A DNA stretch of 64,000 nt from Augochlora pura (GCF_028453695.1 NC_135778.1:31919214-31983213); one strand, 5' to 3'. Positions 34,201 to 45,420 are shown, counted from the stretch's first letter. The notes: generated from the sequence alone by a model not told the origin. Numbers and translations are program-made.

Positions 34201-35020
34201 ATTAACCTGTACAATCTATATTTTTTATACGTTTTCTAAGAATCTTTACTAAATATTTTTTCATCAAATGTAACATTATATTGTCATTGTACGTTGTACT
34301 ACGTTTTTTCATATTAAAATTATAGTAATTATTGTTATATTCAATACAATTTTAAATTATAATCAAAACTTTTATATTCAATATAATTTTATATTATATT
34401 GAAAGTTTTCTAGGTTGTATTAAATCATGTGCTTCATTAAATACAATCATATATTATATGAAACAAAATAAATTGTATTAAATACAATTTTACGTTCCAC
34501 TATGAAATCTGCATAAAGTATAGGGCAAGAATAAATCCCCCTATCCAAAAGAACAGCAATAGAAAAATAATTTTTACACAATATGTTACGAAATTTTGGT
34601 TCATCATGAATTGCGGCAAATTGAAATAACCAATTAAAAGATCCGATTTGGAACTATGATAAGAGCTGATGAGTTTCTTTAATCGATGGAAACGTGGTGT
34701 TTAAGTTTGATTTTATTAATTCGATAATGATCGCGGTACATTGCCTTTCCAATTTAATGATTAGTGTGATACAGCAGGGACCGTCGTTTAGATAAAACAA
34801 CTACGTCAATGATTCTATTGTCTCGATCTTTTTACTCCTTTCCTTCTACTCTTTACGATCAGATTTATTTATATTGAAAACGCTAAAGATAATAGTGAAC
34901 TTTTTTTTTAAATTCGATAAAACAAATCTAGCTAAAACAATGGATAAATTGCAGTATCAGTTGTGTAACGGTTATGGACAGTTTAAAAAACAGTTTTGAT
35001 AAGATGAAAAAAAGATGTGA
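31223..35020. other. Intron-like AT-rich DNA
   Basis: No gene is recognised. Near 32285-32402 are two potential small stem-loops: GATACG...CGTATC (32285-32313) and TTTTTCGGCC...GGCCGAAAAA. The interval 32810-33480 is extremely AT-rich. A GC-rich patch lies at about 33930-34015. Confidence 0.4.
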
Positions 35021-35029
35021 CTAGTCGCA

Positions 35030-35840
35030 CGTAGTTGTAAATTATTACAACTGACTGCGATTCATTCTGAACAGCTGTGAACAATTTCGTATGGTTTTGA
35101 ACAGTTGTAATAAACGTTTGAAAGGAATTGTAAACTGTTGCAACCGGATATAAATATTCGCATATTTGTAAAATTGTCGCAGATTAGTGTAAACGTTTCT
35201 GAAACAAATACAGACTGAACATTTGTAACATGATGTCTAAACATTTATAAAATAGTTGCAAATTATTCTGAAGATATATAAAGTAGATGTATATATTTTT
35301 AATCTGTTATTTACAGTTATGAACATTTTTCAATTAATTTTTAATAGCCATGAGAACTTGAAAACTATTCATCAGCTATTTTGAACAATTGTGAACAAAC
35401 GACATCTGAACAGTTGTAAGTCGTTGTCAACAATTGTGTAAAGTTATGAACACGTTTAAAGTAAATGAAAACAAGTCATCAGATATTGTGAACATTTATA
35501 ACTAGTTTCGAGCAGTTGTAAACAATTGAAACTGGTTCTAAACAGTTATACAGCACTGTAACTAGTTCTAAACAGTTTTGAACAGTTGTAACAAGTTTTA
35601 AGCGAGTTTCGTAACTACTTTCGAACAGTTGTAAACAGTTGTAACTGGCTTTAAGCAATTGTGAACTATTGTGACTAGTTTTGAACTGTTCTGGACACTT
35701 GTAGCTAATGCCGAACACTTGCACCTAGTTGCGAACAATTATAAACATTTGTAACTGGATCTGGGCAGTTGTGAACCGTTGTAACCAGTGTTGAACGGTT
35801 TGAAACAGTTGTAACTAGTGTCGTTGTAACTAGCGTCTCG
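35030..35840. repeat. GAACAGTTGTAA minisatellite with 33-bp higher-order phrasing
   Basis: Dozens of variants of GAACAGTTGTAA and ACTAGTTTTGAACAGTTGTA fill about 800 bp. They are densest at 35480-35830, where a phrase of about 33 bp is visible. Minus-strand ORFs across it (repeated YNCS/LVT pattern) are translations of the repeat. Confidence 0.85.
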
Positions 35841-37140
35841 CATAAGATAATTTTCTGTGAAAAGCCATAGTAACAAGAACACGGATGATACAATTATCGT
35901 GAAACAATGAAACAAACGCAGGACGAAGGAGAACAACGACTCTAAACCGATTAAATCAGGATCTTGAATCTTAATTGCCCGGAAAATATTGGATGCGATA
36001 AAATAATCGTGGATTACTCACGGATACGCCTAATAGAATAGATCCTTGATGGAATCACGATCCACATGTAACGTTACGCCATATTTGATGGACAGCCGGA
36101 ATAGGCGTCGTGACTCAGTGGTAAATAATTGAACAGTTTTATCATTTTCTGTTACAGAAAGTCCACCTAACAAAGAGCTTTATCGAGAAACGTAGCGCTC
36201 GATCCAGATAGCAAAGAAAAACCGTTTCAGCAACGACTGTTAGATTTTCTTGTCGTCATGCTGATTTATTCCACTGTCTAGCCTCAAACGGAAAATACCA
36301 GGCATCTGCACGCAGAGCGTACAAGGTGTCTCGGTTGAAACGAATTAACGAAATTTTCTGTTGAAGTCGAATATCGGAGTTCGGTGGAAACAAATGCCGA
36401 ATACAAACAGAGAAGGAATTAGGTGCCTAATACTTTGTGTGTTTAATAGAACAGTGGCAGACGTTTCTAAACAAACTGAATACGCTTTGTTTAGATAGTT
36501 TATGTGTACTTCCCCATTTGAAAATGTAAAAATATGTATCTTGTCTCGAGAGATAGATAAACTATGTTTCCTTATCATTCAGTTCAAACCAATTTTATTT
36601 AGACCTTCTCGAACAAACGAAATGCATACGGTGTGTGGAAAATGTAACGATCTTTTTCAATGTTCTAATAATAATGTGCGTTGTTTGTTAAGATCGTGAG
36701 ATAACGTTGCTGAGGATTTCAATTCATTGTGATTTTAATTGTAATCTACCAATCAGTTCTTTTAAATGATAATTACAATTGAAGCAGAAAATTTTGATAC
36801 AAATTACATTTTTCGATATTGTACATATTTGTTTTTTCTAATAATTCCATATTGTATATTGTAGTTGTTATTATATTATCGTAATTCATTATAGCATACA
36901 CTTCTATAACAAAATTATATTAACTGTATAGCGTCCAATTGTATGTAACATATTGTATATGAACACAATCTTACATATTATAACATAACAAATATTATAT
37001 GAACAACGTAACACATCATAAGCAAAAATAGAGTATTAAAATATATAATACAATAAAATGTATTTCTACAATAATCTACAAAAATGTAAACAATATTATA
37101 TCTTCAATATAGAACTTAACCTACAATAATGCAACACAAA
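35841..37140. other. Non-coding, no recognised feature
   Basis: A weak exon-like segment after TTTCTGTTACAG at 36158 reaches a stop without a donor and is not annotated. DNA after 36700 is very AT-rich. Confidence 0.35.
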
Positions 37141-37150
37141 ATATGCAGTC

Positions 37151-37400
37151 AACATTTAAAACATAAATGTTCAATACAAATAAAGTACTTATATATTTTA
37201 TCAAGGTAATTAAATATTATAGTAAACTATACGATCCGTATAAATACATAACATTAAAAAAAATATATGATATATAATCAACATTTAAAATACAAACTTT
37301 CGATACAAACAAAGTACTTAAATATCTCATTTAAATACTTAAGTACTATAACAAAATGTAGAACGCGTATAAATACGCAATATTAAAAAAACTATTTTTC
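37151..37400. repeat. 129-bp tandem duplication
   Basis: AACATTTAAAACATAAATGT at 37151 recurs as AACATTTAAAATACAAACTT at 37280. The units stay parallel through ACAAAGTACTT, GTATAAATACAT/GC and ATTAAAAAAA. Confidence 0.75.
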
Positions 37401-38317
37401 AATAACTTTGAATTCTGTTACAATAACGTGATGGAAATGCGCGGAAAGCCCAAGCCACCATTTTGTCGGTGTCCGCGCGTTCGGAAACTCGCGACAGCCG
37501 AATCATCGGACGAGATTTGCTCGTTATCGCGGCCATTATCGCGATAGGAATTGATTTAAATATCGTCAGCCTCCAAACGATAAGCTATCTGTCGCGCGGA
37601 GGCTCGCGCACAGCCAAACGTCTGCGCCAAATATTTGATTTGATTGGATTTGATTTGATCTACGCGAGGAGAGCTAATCCAGATTCATGGCATATCGAGA
37701 CCCCGTTTGTTTGCCGAAGGAATACCGTGGAGGTCGTGCTCCTATTTGCGCATCGCACTGGACTCGATTCTCCACTCTACGGTTGTAGTACGAAAGTGCT
37801 GTGTTGTATCGCTATCTAATTTCTTTCGAAAGCACAATTTTTCTTCATCTCTTTTTCTATATATGTACGGCATTGAGTGGCCGTACTTGGTAGATTCCAG
37901 GGAGATCAAACTAAATCCGGTTGTTTTTCTCGTGGCTGCCAGTTGATTTCGTGGTAATCCAAGAACAAACGACTGTACGATAATAAGCAGGGCTGGGGAA
38001 AAATAGATTTTTTAAAGATAGTGAATATATATATATATATATTTTTGACTTCTCGTGTGATTCAAAATTCGGAAAATTTTTTCATACAGTACTTGTATCT
38101 GAAAATAACAATTCAAATATGTTTAACTATGTAATATGCATATGTGACTATTGTTTCAAAAAAGTATATTTGCCAAATTCTCTGTCAGATTAGAAGATAA
38201 AAATATTTATGGTTTATTTGCTATTTCAAACATCTACTTTTCCCAGACTTTGCAAATATGCAGCTATATAGTTATACAACTATTTAACCATACTATCATA
38301 CGGCTATATTTACAACT
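37401..38317. other. GC-richer segment with an unassigned ORF, then AT-rich DNA
   Basis: A 118-codon + ORF (37463-37819) lies in a CpG-rich segment (37430-37700). It has one hydrophobic stretch (LLVIAAIIAIGIDLNIVSL) and no recognised domain. It could be an unknown exon, a regulatory island or chance. Confidence 0.3.
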
Positions 38318-38319
38318 AT

Positions 38320-39068
38320 ACAAGGTGTCCCGGAAATCGTAGTACAACCGGGGAGAGGGTGATTCTACATCAAAAAGGAAGAAAATATTTTGGTATAACA
38401 TTTTTTCATCCGTTGCTCCGTTTTCGTGATAATCGACTTCATAGTTCGTTCAACTTGTAAACGATTTAATATAATTTGCTTGTCGTGTATTTAACTGCTT
38501 TGCTTGTCTCTGTCCGGGACAATGTTTACAAAGAATGATAATTATTTGGTTGAAACAACACAAAGTGTGTCTACTGATTATTCATTTTTTAATTCTTTTT
38601 TACTACTTACCAATACAATGCTATAATAATTGTTGAAAATGTCTTCCTCTCTGCATACATAAGTTTGCTCGATGAATTAATGACATCTGGACAGATTGTA
38701 AGTTGTTATCGCTTTTTCATTTTTCGAATGTCTCGGTAATCTTATGTTTCAAATGTGTAACATTTGAAATATCGTTCATGTTATAAACTTGTTCTTTGAT
38801 ATGACCCCATAAATAAAAATCTAGAGGCGTGAGGTTAGGAGATCTCGGTACATGTTTGTAAACACTGTACAGGGGACAAAGACAAGCAGAGCCGTTAAAT
38901 ACACGACAAGCAAATTATATTAAATCGTTTACAAGTTGAACGAACTATGAAGTCGATTATCACGAAAACGGAGCACCGGATGAAAAAATGTTATACCAAA
39001 ATATTTTCTTCTTTTTTGATGTAGAATCACCTCCTCCCCGGTTGAACTACAATTTCTGGAACTCCCTG
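38320..39068 (-). mobile_element. Tc1/mariner-type element with ~213-bp inverted repeats
   Basis: TA (38318-38319) and TA (39069-39070) flank 749 bp. The left terminal repeat 38320-38532 starts CAAGGTGTCCCGGAAATCG. It matches the right repeat 38855-39068 in inverse orientation (CAGGGAGTTCCAGAAATTG inward) nearly throughout, including ACATTTTTTCATCCG and TCGTTCAACTTGTAAACG. Between the arms lies only the C-terminal part of a transposase on the minus strand, so it is an internally deleted, non-autonomous copy. Confidence 0.85.
38631..38849 (-). pseudogene. Transposase C-terminal remnant (DDE, mariner-like)
   Basis: The minus-strand frame reads PRSPNLTPLDFYLWG, then HIKEQVYNMNDISNVTHLK, a stop, and in the same frame a continuation containing QMSLIHRANLCMQ. 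The P.SPNLTPLDF.LWG block carries the third catalytic acidic residue (Asp) of Tc1/mariner superfamily transposases, and the region after it matches their usual C-terminal layout. The first two catalytic aspartates are absent from this copy. Confidence 0.8.
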
Positions 39069-39079
39069 TATATCTGCAC

Positions 39080-39900
39080 GAGTGTGCAATTATATAACTG
39101 TGCAACTTTACAGAAATGCAACTGCGCAGCTGTGCAATTGTAAATGTGTTAATACAAACTACATTTCTATATATAAGTACACCTATATGAATACGTAACT
39201 GTGTAACTGTATATAAATATGTGTAATGATATCGTTATAGTTATATGAATACATAACAGTCTGACTATATAACCATATAACTATAGATACTACGATATAC
39301 GTTAAAGATACAAATATATGGATGCATAACTGTATAGCTAGATGTATACAAATATAAACAACTATATATAATGATATCAATAGTTATATGTAACTATACG
39401 TGATGATATTGTTATAGTTATACATATATAATTATATGTAATGATACTGTTATAGTTATATGTAATTATATATAATAATGTTACAGTTATTTATAACTAT
39501 ATAACTGTTATAACTTACGTAGTTATGTTTGTATTCATACAGTTATAGTTACATAAGCACATAATTATTTGAATAGCTATACAGTTATCTCTTGGCATAG
39601 CTAGTTGAATAGTTATACAGTTATGTGTTCACACAGTCATTTGAATAGCCGTACAGTTATCTGTTGATATAGTTAGTTGAGTAATTATACAGTTATGTGT
39701 TCACACAGTTATTTCAGCAGTTGTACTGTGTTCGCATAATTATTTGAGTAGTTATGTGTGTGTGGTCAAGTAATTATGTATTTACATAGTTAAATGTAAA
39801 CATGCATACAACTACATTAATATACATATAGCTTCCAAACTATACATATTTACAACTACGTGGACACGTAACTACGCAACTACAGTTGCCGATAAAGGAA
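39080..39900. repeat. ACTATATAACTGTTATAGTTAT-type degenerate satellite with 60-bp array
   Basis: AT-rich DNA built from variants of TATAGTTATATGAATACATA and GTTATACAGTTATGTG. Between about 39575 and 39735 a clear 60-bp period is seen: TTATACAGTTATGTGTTCAC recurs at about 39617 and 39677. Confidence 0.75.
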
Positions 39901-40019
39901 AAACAAAGATTTCCTACTTTGAATTACACCGTCGTAACCTAATAGCAATAGTTTGGCATTTTTATCGTGCACAGTACTATGCAGTAGACTTATCTCGAAA
40001 AGGTCATGCAATTTATTGT

Positions 40020-41180
40020 TATACCATGAATACATAAACATATTTAAATCATTGTTAGACCGAGAACAGCTTAGAATGCGTTTCGTGATTTATGCATAAT
40101 AGTTAAGCAGTTCTAACTTGCATAGTAACATTCTGTGGATTCTCTTGTACTAAATTTCGTAGGTTTACCTATACGCTATATGCACAGAGAGTTGTTTAAA
40201 TAATTACGAAAGCGAGAAATTCCAACCGATGTTAACACGTATTGTTTCGATTCTCTCTTGTGACAATAGTTTGGATTCTCTCTCGTGACAATAGTTTGAG
40301 TGCTCTCACGTGCAAAGCAGTATTCCCTGGTCTGTTTTGAATATGATAATGTAGTTTTATGTTCCACTGTGAATACGTGAACACGTTTAAACAATTGTTA
40401 AAACTGGAAGGACGAGTAAACCGAGGTTTGGAGGAAAAATATGGATTGTAATGGGTTTCGTCATTTAACCGCAACAGTTAGACAGTTCTACTTTGCATAC
40501 TAATATTTTGTAGTCTTTCCAGGACAGGATGATGTAATTTAACATTGCATTTTGTACGGAGAGACATGTTTGAACAATTACGAAAGTGGAAAAGACGAGG
40601 AAGCTCGAATCGACAAACGACAGAAATGTTCAACTTTGAACACGTACTCCAAATTAATACCAATACTTCGATCGTTCTAACGTGTACAATATTATATTAA
40701 CATTTCTCTCGTGTAGGACCGTGGAATTTATAGTTGTACCATCTTCACGAAAAAATGTGTAAATAATTGTTTAAGTGTGAAGGATGAGGAAATCGTGTTT
40801 GTAGGAAAAACGCGGATTTACCGCATCGAATGCATTTCGCGATTTATGCGTAGCAGTTAGGATCGTTAGGAAGCTCTAACTAACATAGTAACATTCTATG
40901 GATTCTCTCGAATCAGATGACGTAGCTTAGTATTACGTTGCGCGTACAGAAACGTGTTTAAATAATTATGGAGGTGATGAAAAACGGAAAACCGGTTTCG
41001 ACGGAGACCACGAATTTTCGATTTTGAACACATTTTGCGCCTCGATCGTAACGGTTACGAGATTCTAGCTTATGCGGTCGTATTCTGTAGATTTTCACCA
41101 ATAGAATGATATACTTCAACGTTGAATTATTTACAGAGAAGTTCATTATAAAATACGATTACGGTAAAGCGGACGAAGAA
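40020..41180. repeat. ~185-bp satellite, block 1 (about six degenerate units)
   Basis: An anchor resembling ACGTGTTTAAACAATTACGA (then AAGTG) recurs at about 40191, 40381, 40564, 40755, 40951 and 41139, spacings 183-196 bp. Each unit also has a TTTTGAACACGTTTTGCAC phrase, an AACTTGCATAGTAATATTCT phrase and an AATGATGTAATTTAACATTG phrase in the same order. A shorter related copy begins near 40033. ORFs in the block are by-products. Confidence 0.8.
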
Positions 41181-41461
41181 ATCGTGTATTCGATAAGTTA
41201 CAAGCAATTGTTGTTATGCGAATTAGAAAACAATGTAGGTAATAAACACACATTGCCTACAACTATAAACATTTAAGTTTCATTAAGTAAATAACATGTG
41301 ATAATAATTAACGTTAGAACTACCGAACTCTCTAATTAATTTGCATTCTTTTCGTAACAGTATCAAAATTGAATTTATGTATCGGGAAGTTTCGCAAGAT
41401 TTTTATAATTTCAATTGTTGTGAAACAGAAGATTAGAATGAGTCATTTTGACTGATTTTAT

Positions 41462-41577
41462 TATAATCATCACACGACGAGAAAATACCTTTGCGTTTGC
41501 ATTCCCTCTCCACTGTCGCAGGTAGTAAGAGGGGGAATTAAAACGTAAGGATGCCTTCTTGTCACCTAGAGACTATA
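41462..41577. mobile_element. TATAGTC-family MITE, copy 2
   Basis: A 116-bp copy with both arms: left TATAATCATCACACGACGAG, right CTTCTTGTCACCTAGAGACTATA in inverse. The inner CCCTCTCC and GTAAGAGGGGGAAT segments correspond to 4940-5113. It is shorter in the centre and inserted in the gap between the two satellite blocks. Confidence 0.75.
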
Positions 41578-41689
41578 ATTATAACTAAGTTATGATTTTT
41601 TTATTGCTAATTATCGAAGAGACTATATCTAAATGAACGATGAATCGCGTAATTTAATTCAATGCGTTGTAGAAGATTGGCCTTCGGAT

Positions 41690-41963
41690 AAGTAGGAAGT
41701 TACAGATTACATGTAAACCTTCCGGGAATTATGAGGATGACATAATTGTGATGGAATGCTTAGGATTTGGAACTCCTCAATTAGTAATACCGAAAAGTCT
41801 TAAGCGAGATACGATTGATAGAGCGCACTTGAATCATACTGGGGAAAATGTAGAATCTAAAGCCAGGATTAGAGAATTAATCTTCTTGCCTTTCATGCAG
41901 CAAAAGATATATGACAAAAATAAACGAAGCGATTGTTTGTGTTGTTTGTTTAAAGAACGGTGA
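41690..41963 (+). pseudogene. Ty3/gypsy integrase zinc-finger remnant
   Basis: The + frame reads LVIPKSLKRDTIDRAHLNHT, then GENVESKARIREL, LPFMQQKIYDKNK and CLCC. This is the integrase H2C2 zinc-binding module (H.3.H with C..C about 30 residues on), preceded by the hydrophobic LV(I/V)P.SL strand typical of Ty3/gypsy polyproteins. Open sequence extends upstream in frame (about 41700) but no RNase H or catalytic core is seen, and a stop follows at about 41961. It is a dead fragment lying between the two satellite blocks. Confidence 0.75.
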
Positions 41964-42059
41964 TATCAATAGAAGAAAAAGTCCACGATGAATAGAGTAA
42001 TAACGCAGAGAAAGTCTTTCTCGATGGAATTGTAAACATTATCAATTGCAAGTATTCTG

Positions 42060-43130
42060 CTACGCGCATGTGTGTCTAAACAATTGTGAAAGTAGAAAGA
42101 CTAGAAAATTAGATTCGATAGAAAACATGTAATTTAAACATGTCTTGCAGTTCTATAGTGATAATTAAGTAGTTTTAATTGACATAGGTGAATTTTGTGA
42201 ATTGACGCGAACAAAATGATGACATACGCTGTTGCGTTATGTTCAAGAATACACGTTTAAACAATGTTGAAAAAAAAACATAGTCAGATTTATTTTGAAC
42301 GAAAAATACAAATTCGCGCGATTTTAAACACATTTTCAGATTGAACTGTTACAGTTAAACAGTTTTGACGTAGATATTAATATTCTGTGAACTCTCGCGA
42401 ATAAAATAATACAGATTAACATTATATTGTTTGTGTAGGAACGCATTTAAACAATCACAAACAACGAGAGAATCGAATTGACGAAGACTACAAATTGTCG
42501 ACTTCGAACACGTGTTGCACTTTGATAGTAATAATTACACAGTACTAACACGCACAATAATATTTTACGAACTCTCGCGAATAAAATGATCCAACTTCGT
42601 GCTGCATTATTTGCACGGAAACATGTTTAAACAGCTGCCAAAGTGAAAGGATCGAGCGAGTCGAATTTGATGAAGAGCTTCGAACACGTTCTACGATTCT
42701 ATAGTAATAGTTGTTCTGTTCTGGCTCGCATAATAATGTTCTGTAGCCACTACCGTACAAGATGATAAGATTTAATAATAGAATTATGCGCCCGGAAACG
42801 TATTTGATAAGTGATCAAAGTATAAATGGCGCATGGAACGTGCGAATTGTTGCAGGCGTTTTGCACGCACGCGGCTCGTCTCCCTTTTGAGCGAAGTGAA
42901 TCCTTGGCGAAATAGTGGCACCGAAGTTGATAAACCTTGGCGAGAGACGTTATAAAACAATCTCGACAGTGTTTGATCTATTTAACACGTTTTGCAATCG
43001 GATGGCCTTTTCCATACGCGTATCATTCCGAACATCAAATAGGCTTCGAAAGATTTCTTTGAGTACCCGAGGCAAAATATTTACTTAATTCCTGTGCACT
43101 GTTTAAACAATTATTATTAGACCGCGAACA
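42060..43130. repeat. ~185-bp satellite, block 2 (about five units)
   Basis: The block-1 anchor returns at about 42070, 42251, 42441, 42621 and 42796 (spacings 175-190), with a related CTGTTTAAACAATTATTATT near 43098. The GAACACG and CTCTCGCGAATAAAATGAT phrases keep the same order. The array was evidently continuous with 40020-41180 before insertions. Confidence 0.8.
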
Positions 43131-43249
43131 TTTTTTCGAGATATACTTGTATCTCGAGTCACTTTCCAAAATTACAAATTTATCAACCCTTCTTATCCCA
43201 ACGTGCTGTCATCGTGAAACATTATATAAGAACATTCTTAATAACGAAA

Positions 43250-43740
43250 GGATATTTGGCAAACATTGCCAAAATTAATAATTATAAAAATGTTGGAAAT
43301 GTTAATCATAGCGACAAGGATATTGGACGCACAATGAAAATTAATGAGAGCAAGGAGCATTAATAATAATAATAAGTGCGTTAAAAGGACGACGAAAATT
43401 AATAAGAATTAATGACAACAAGAGCTCTAGAAAGGTGATTAAAATTAATAATGATACAAATTTAATGATATAAGAAGTATATATATATATATATAATAAC
43501 AGCAAAAAGATAACAGCATTAAGGAAGGGACGAAAATTGTGAAGGATGAAAAGAATTAATAATATTAACAAAAATATTAGAAAAACAACAGAAATTAATA
43601 GTAATAAGAATATTAGACGAACAATAGAAATTAACGAGAGCAAGAAGAATTAATGATAATTAAAGGAAGGGTTAATAATAAGAAGCGAAGAAGAAGAAGA
43701 ATGTAAAAGTTAATAATAAAAGTAAGAGGAATTGATAGTA
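43250..43740. repeat. Purine-rich AAAATTAATAA degenerate repeat
   Basis: Variants of GGACGAACAATAGAAATTAA followed by GAGAGCAAGAAGAATTAATA recur every 50-70 bp. A short (TA)n lies near 43478-43494. A 100-codon Leu/Ile-rich minus-strand ORF is the repeat in translation. Confidence 0.65.
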
Positions 43741-44128
43741 ATGAGATGATGTTGAAATGTCAATCATAACGACATTCGACATTTCAACATTCTTCATTGT
43801 TCGTTTCCATAAAATTACTTAATTATCCGTTAAGTAATCAAGGTTTTATCGGCGCGGAGACAGGCTGCATGCAAGTAATGTGTCATCGAATCAAGGGAAG
43901 AATTAGAATGGAAGGATTGTTTTATTCCACGTGTGTACAATGAGCGCGTCACCTGCATCATCGCTTAACATCGCCTGCTCGAAAATCGCGAGCACGTCGG
44001 AGAGGTCGGACTGTGACATTGGCGGAGCATTATTCTAATTAATTCTTATAAGCCGTATAATCTGATCCCTGCGATCTTTTTCTTTAATATTTGAATCACT
44101 TCGTATTACGATCGAACGTTTATATGTA
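43741..44128. other. Non-coding, no recognised feature
   Basis: Mixed composition, nothing recognisable between the purine-rich array and the chimeric element. Confidence 0.35.
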
Positions 44129-44530
44129 TTGGGTTGGGGAATAAGTTCGTAACGTGTTTATATTTTCTTTCATTTTACAACGATTTGTTGCTGTTTGACA
44201 AAATGTATAATATTTATTCGATAGAGCTGTTTCTGCTCTACAAATCTGTGTTAATAGTTATAACAATAAATTAATCCGTTATTTACTATTTATTATTTAT
44301 TATTTTTTCTATTACGTGAAATTAATAAATAAATAAAAGAATAATGTAATTTCTGTCCTTGCAATTGTGAAGGAATGATTTTTTTCGCCAAACACTTGGA
44401 ATCTGCAAGCGGACAGCTCGAATGGTTATTACGGTCGCCAACCGTGTGTCGCTACAGCCTCAAAAGTAATAATAAATTAAATTACTTAAAAAGGCGATTA
44501 GCACAGTTTTGTACTTATTCCCCAAACCAA
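44129..44530 (+). mobile_element. Chimeric mariner-ended element carrying an LTR 3' end
   Basis: TA (44127-44128) and TA (44531-44532) flank 402 bp. The ends are mariner-type inverted repeats: left TTGGGTTGGGGAATAAGTTC, right (inward) TTGGTTTGGGGAATAAGTAC. The internal part up to about 44305 is shared with 305-559. From about 44310 to 44456 the sequence follows the last ~145 bp of the solo LTR at 29282-29761, including TCTGCAAGCGGACAGCTCGAA, GTTATTACGGTCGCC and the terminal CGCTACA. No transposase ORF is present. It is therefore a non-autonomous element made of mariner ends and a captured LTR end. Confidence 0.85.
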
Positions 44531-45214
44531 TATTTGTAATATACCGACACGAAACAATTCCATTATCGAACAATATCGTTCGAATTCTCTATTAGGTATT
44601 GATGTTCCAAATAATACAATGATTAAATAATAGAACGTTTAGATAGCAATACAACGTTATTATAAAAATAAATGTTCGGATAACGAGGCATCTAGTGTAT
44701 TAATCTATTAATATTCCACCGATTAAATTCAATGCTTCTCTTTGAATCACATTTTAAACAAATGTTTATTCGTGTTTTGTTAGTAACTTTGCCAGTTCCC
44801 ATATAATTCATTTATTCCACATAATATTAAATTTCCAATAATGCGATAGTGTATGATTTCCTAAAAAATGTCGGTCACTGTGTTGTGTTTGCAATATTTT
44901 TTTATAGTCAGTTTAAACAATCTTTAGTTAAAAAATTCTTTTAGATACATTTTCCAAGTTGCAGATCCTCAATCAGAAGTGAAATCATAGTTAACATCAT
45001 AATAAACATTATAAACGAGCTTCACTGTGAAAGAAAAACGACCTCTACTAACGAATTTAATCTAATTCTATTAGAATTATTATTATTATTATTACAATTA
45101 TTATTTAAAGAAACGATAAGAAAGCATATGTATATTAACGATAAAGGAATTTATTTTCATTCGATATAAATTAAATTTGTTTTCAATTTTCATTAAATCG
45201 TCTCTTAATTGAAT
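44531..45214. other. AT-rich non-coding stretch
   Basis: Nothing recognised apart from a short (ATT)n run near 45078-45095. Confidence 0.4.
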
Positions 45215-45420
45215 GTTGCCTGAAACGATTAAGGATCGTTAATTAAATTAATTTTGCTTGCATCGATCCTTAATTGAATGTTACTTGCATCGATCCTTAA
45301 TTGAATGTTACTTGCATCGATTCTTAATTGAATGTTGCCTGCATTGATCCTTAATTGAATGTTGATTTCATTGATCCTTAATCGAGTTCCGCACGAATCG
45401 ATTCTTGCTTGAATTAAATT
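45215..45420. repeat. 27-bp tandem repeat (CTTGCATCGATCCTTAATTG...)
   Basis: Units begin at 45257, 45284, 45311, 45338, 45365 and 45392, exactly 27 bp apart, as variants of CTTGCATCGATCCTTAATTG plus AATGTTA. A diverged unit precedes them near 45221. The central three are nearly identical. Confidence 0.9.

Noticed and set aside
35479..35936. Minus-strand ORFs with repeated YNCS/LVTT patterns
   Set aside because: The periodic peptide simply mirrors the GAACAGTTGTAA minisatellite.
36158..36211. Possible terminal exon after acceptor TTTCTGTTACAG, reading KVHLTKSFIEKRSARSR then stop
   Set aside because: There is only 17 codons, no donor, no polyadenylation support and no GC rise. It cannot be told from chance.
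37463..37819. 118-codon + ORF with a hydrophobic stretch
   Set aside because: It is in a CpG-rich patch where long ORFs arise easily, and has no recognised domain or splice context. Left as unassigned rather than called a gene.
43341..43643. 100-codon Leu/Ile-rich minus-strand ORF resembling a membrane protein
   Set aside because: It lies wholly in a purine-rich AATTAATAA repeat. The hydrophobicity comes from the repeat composition.
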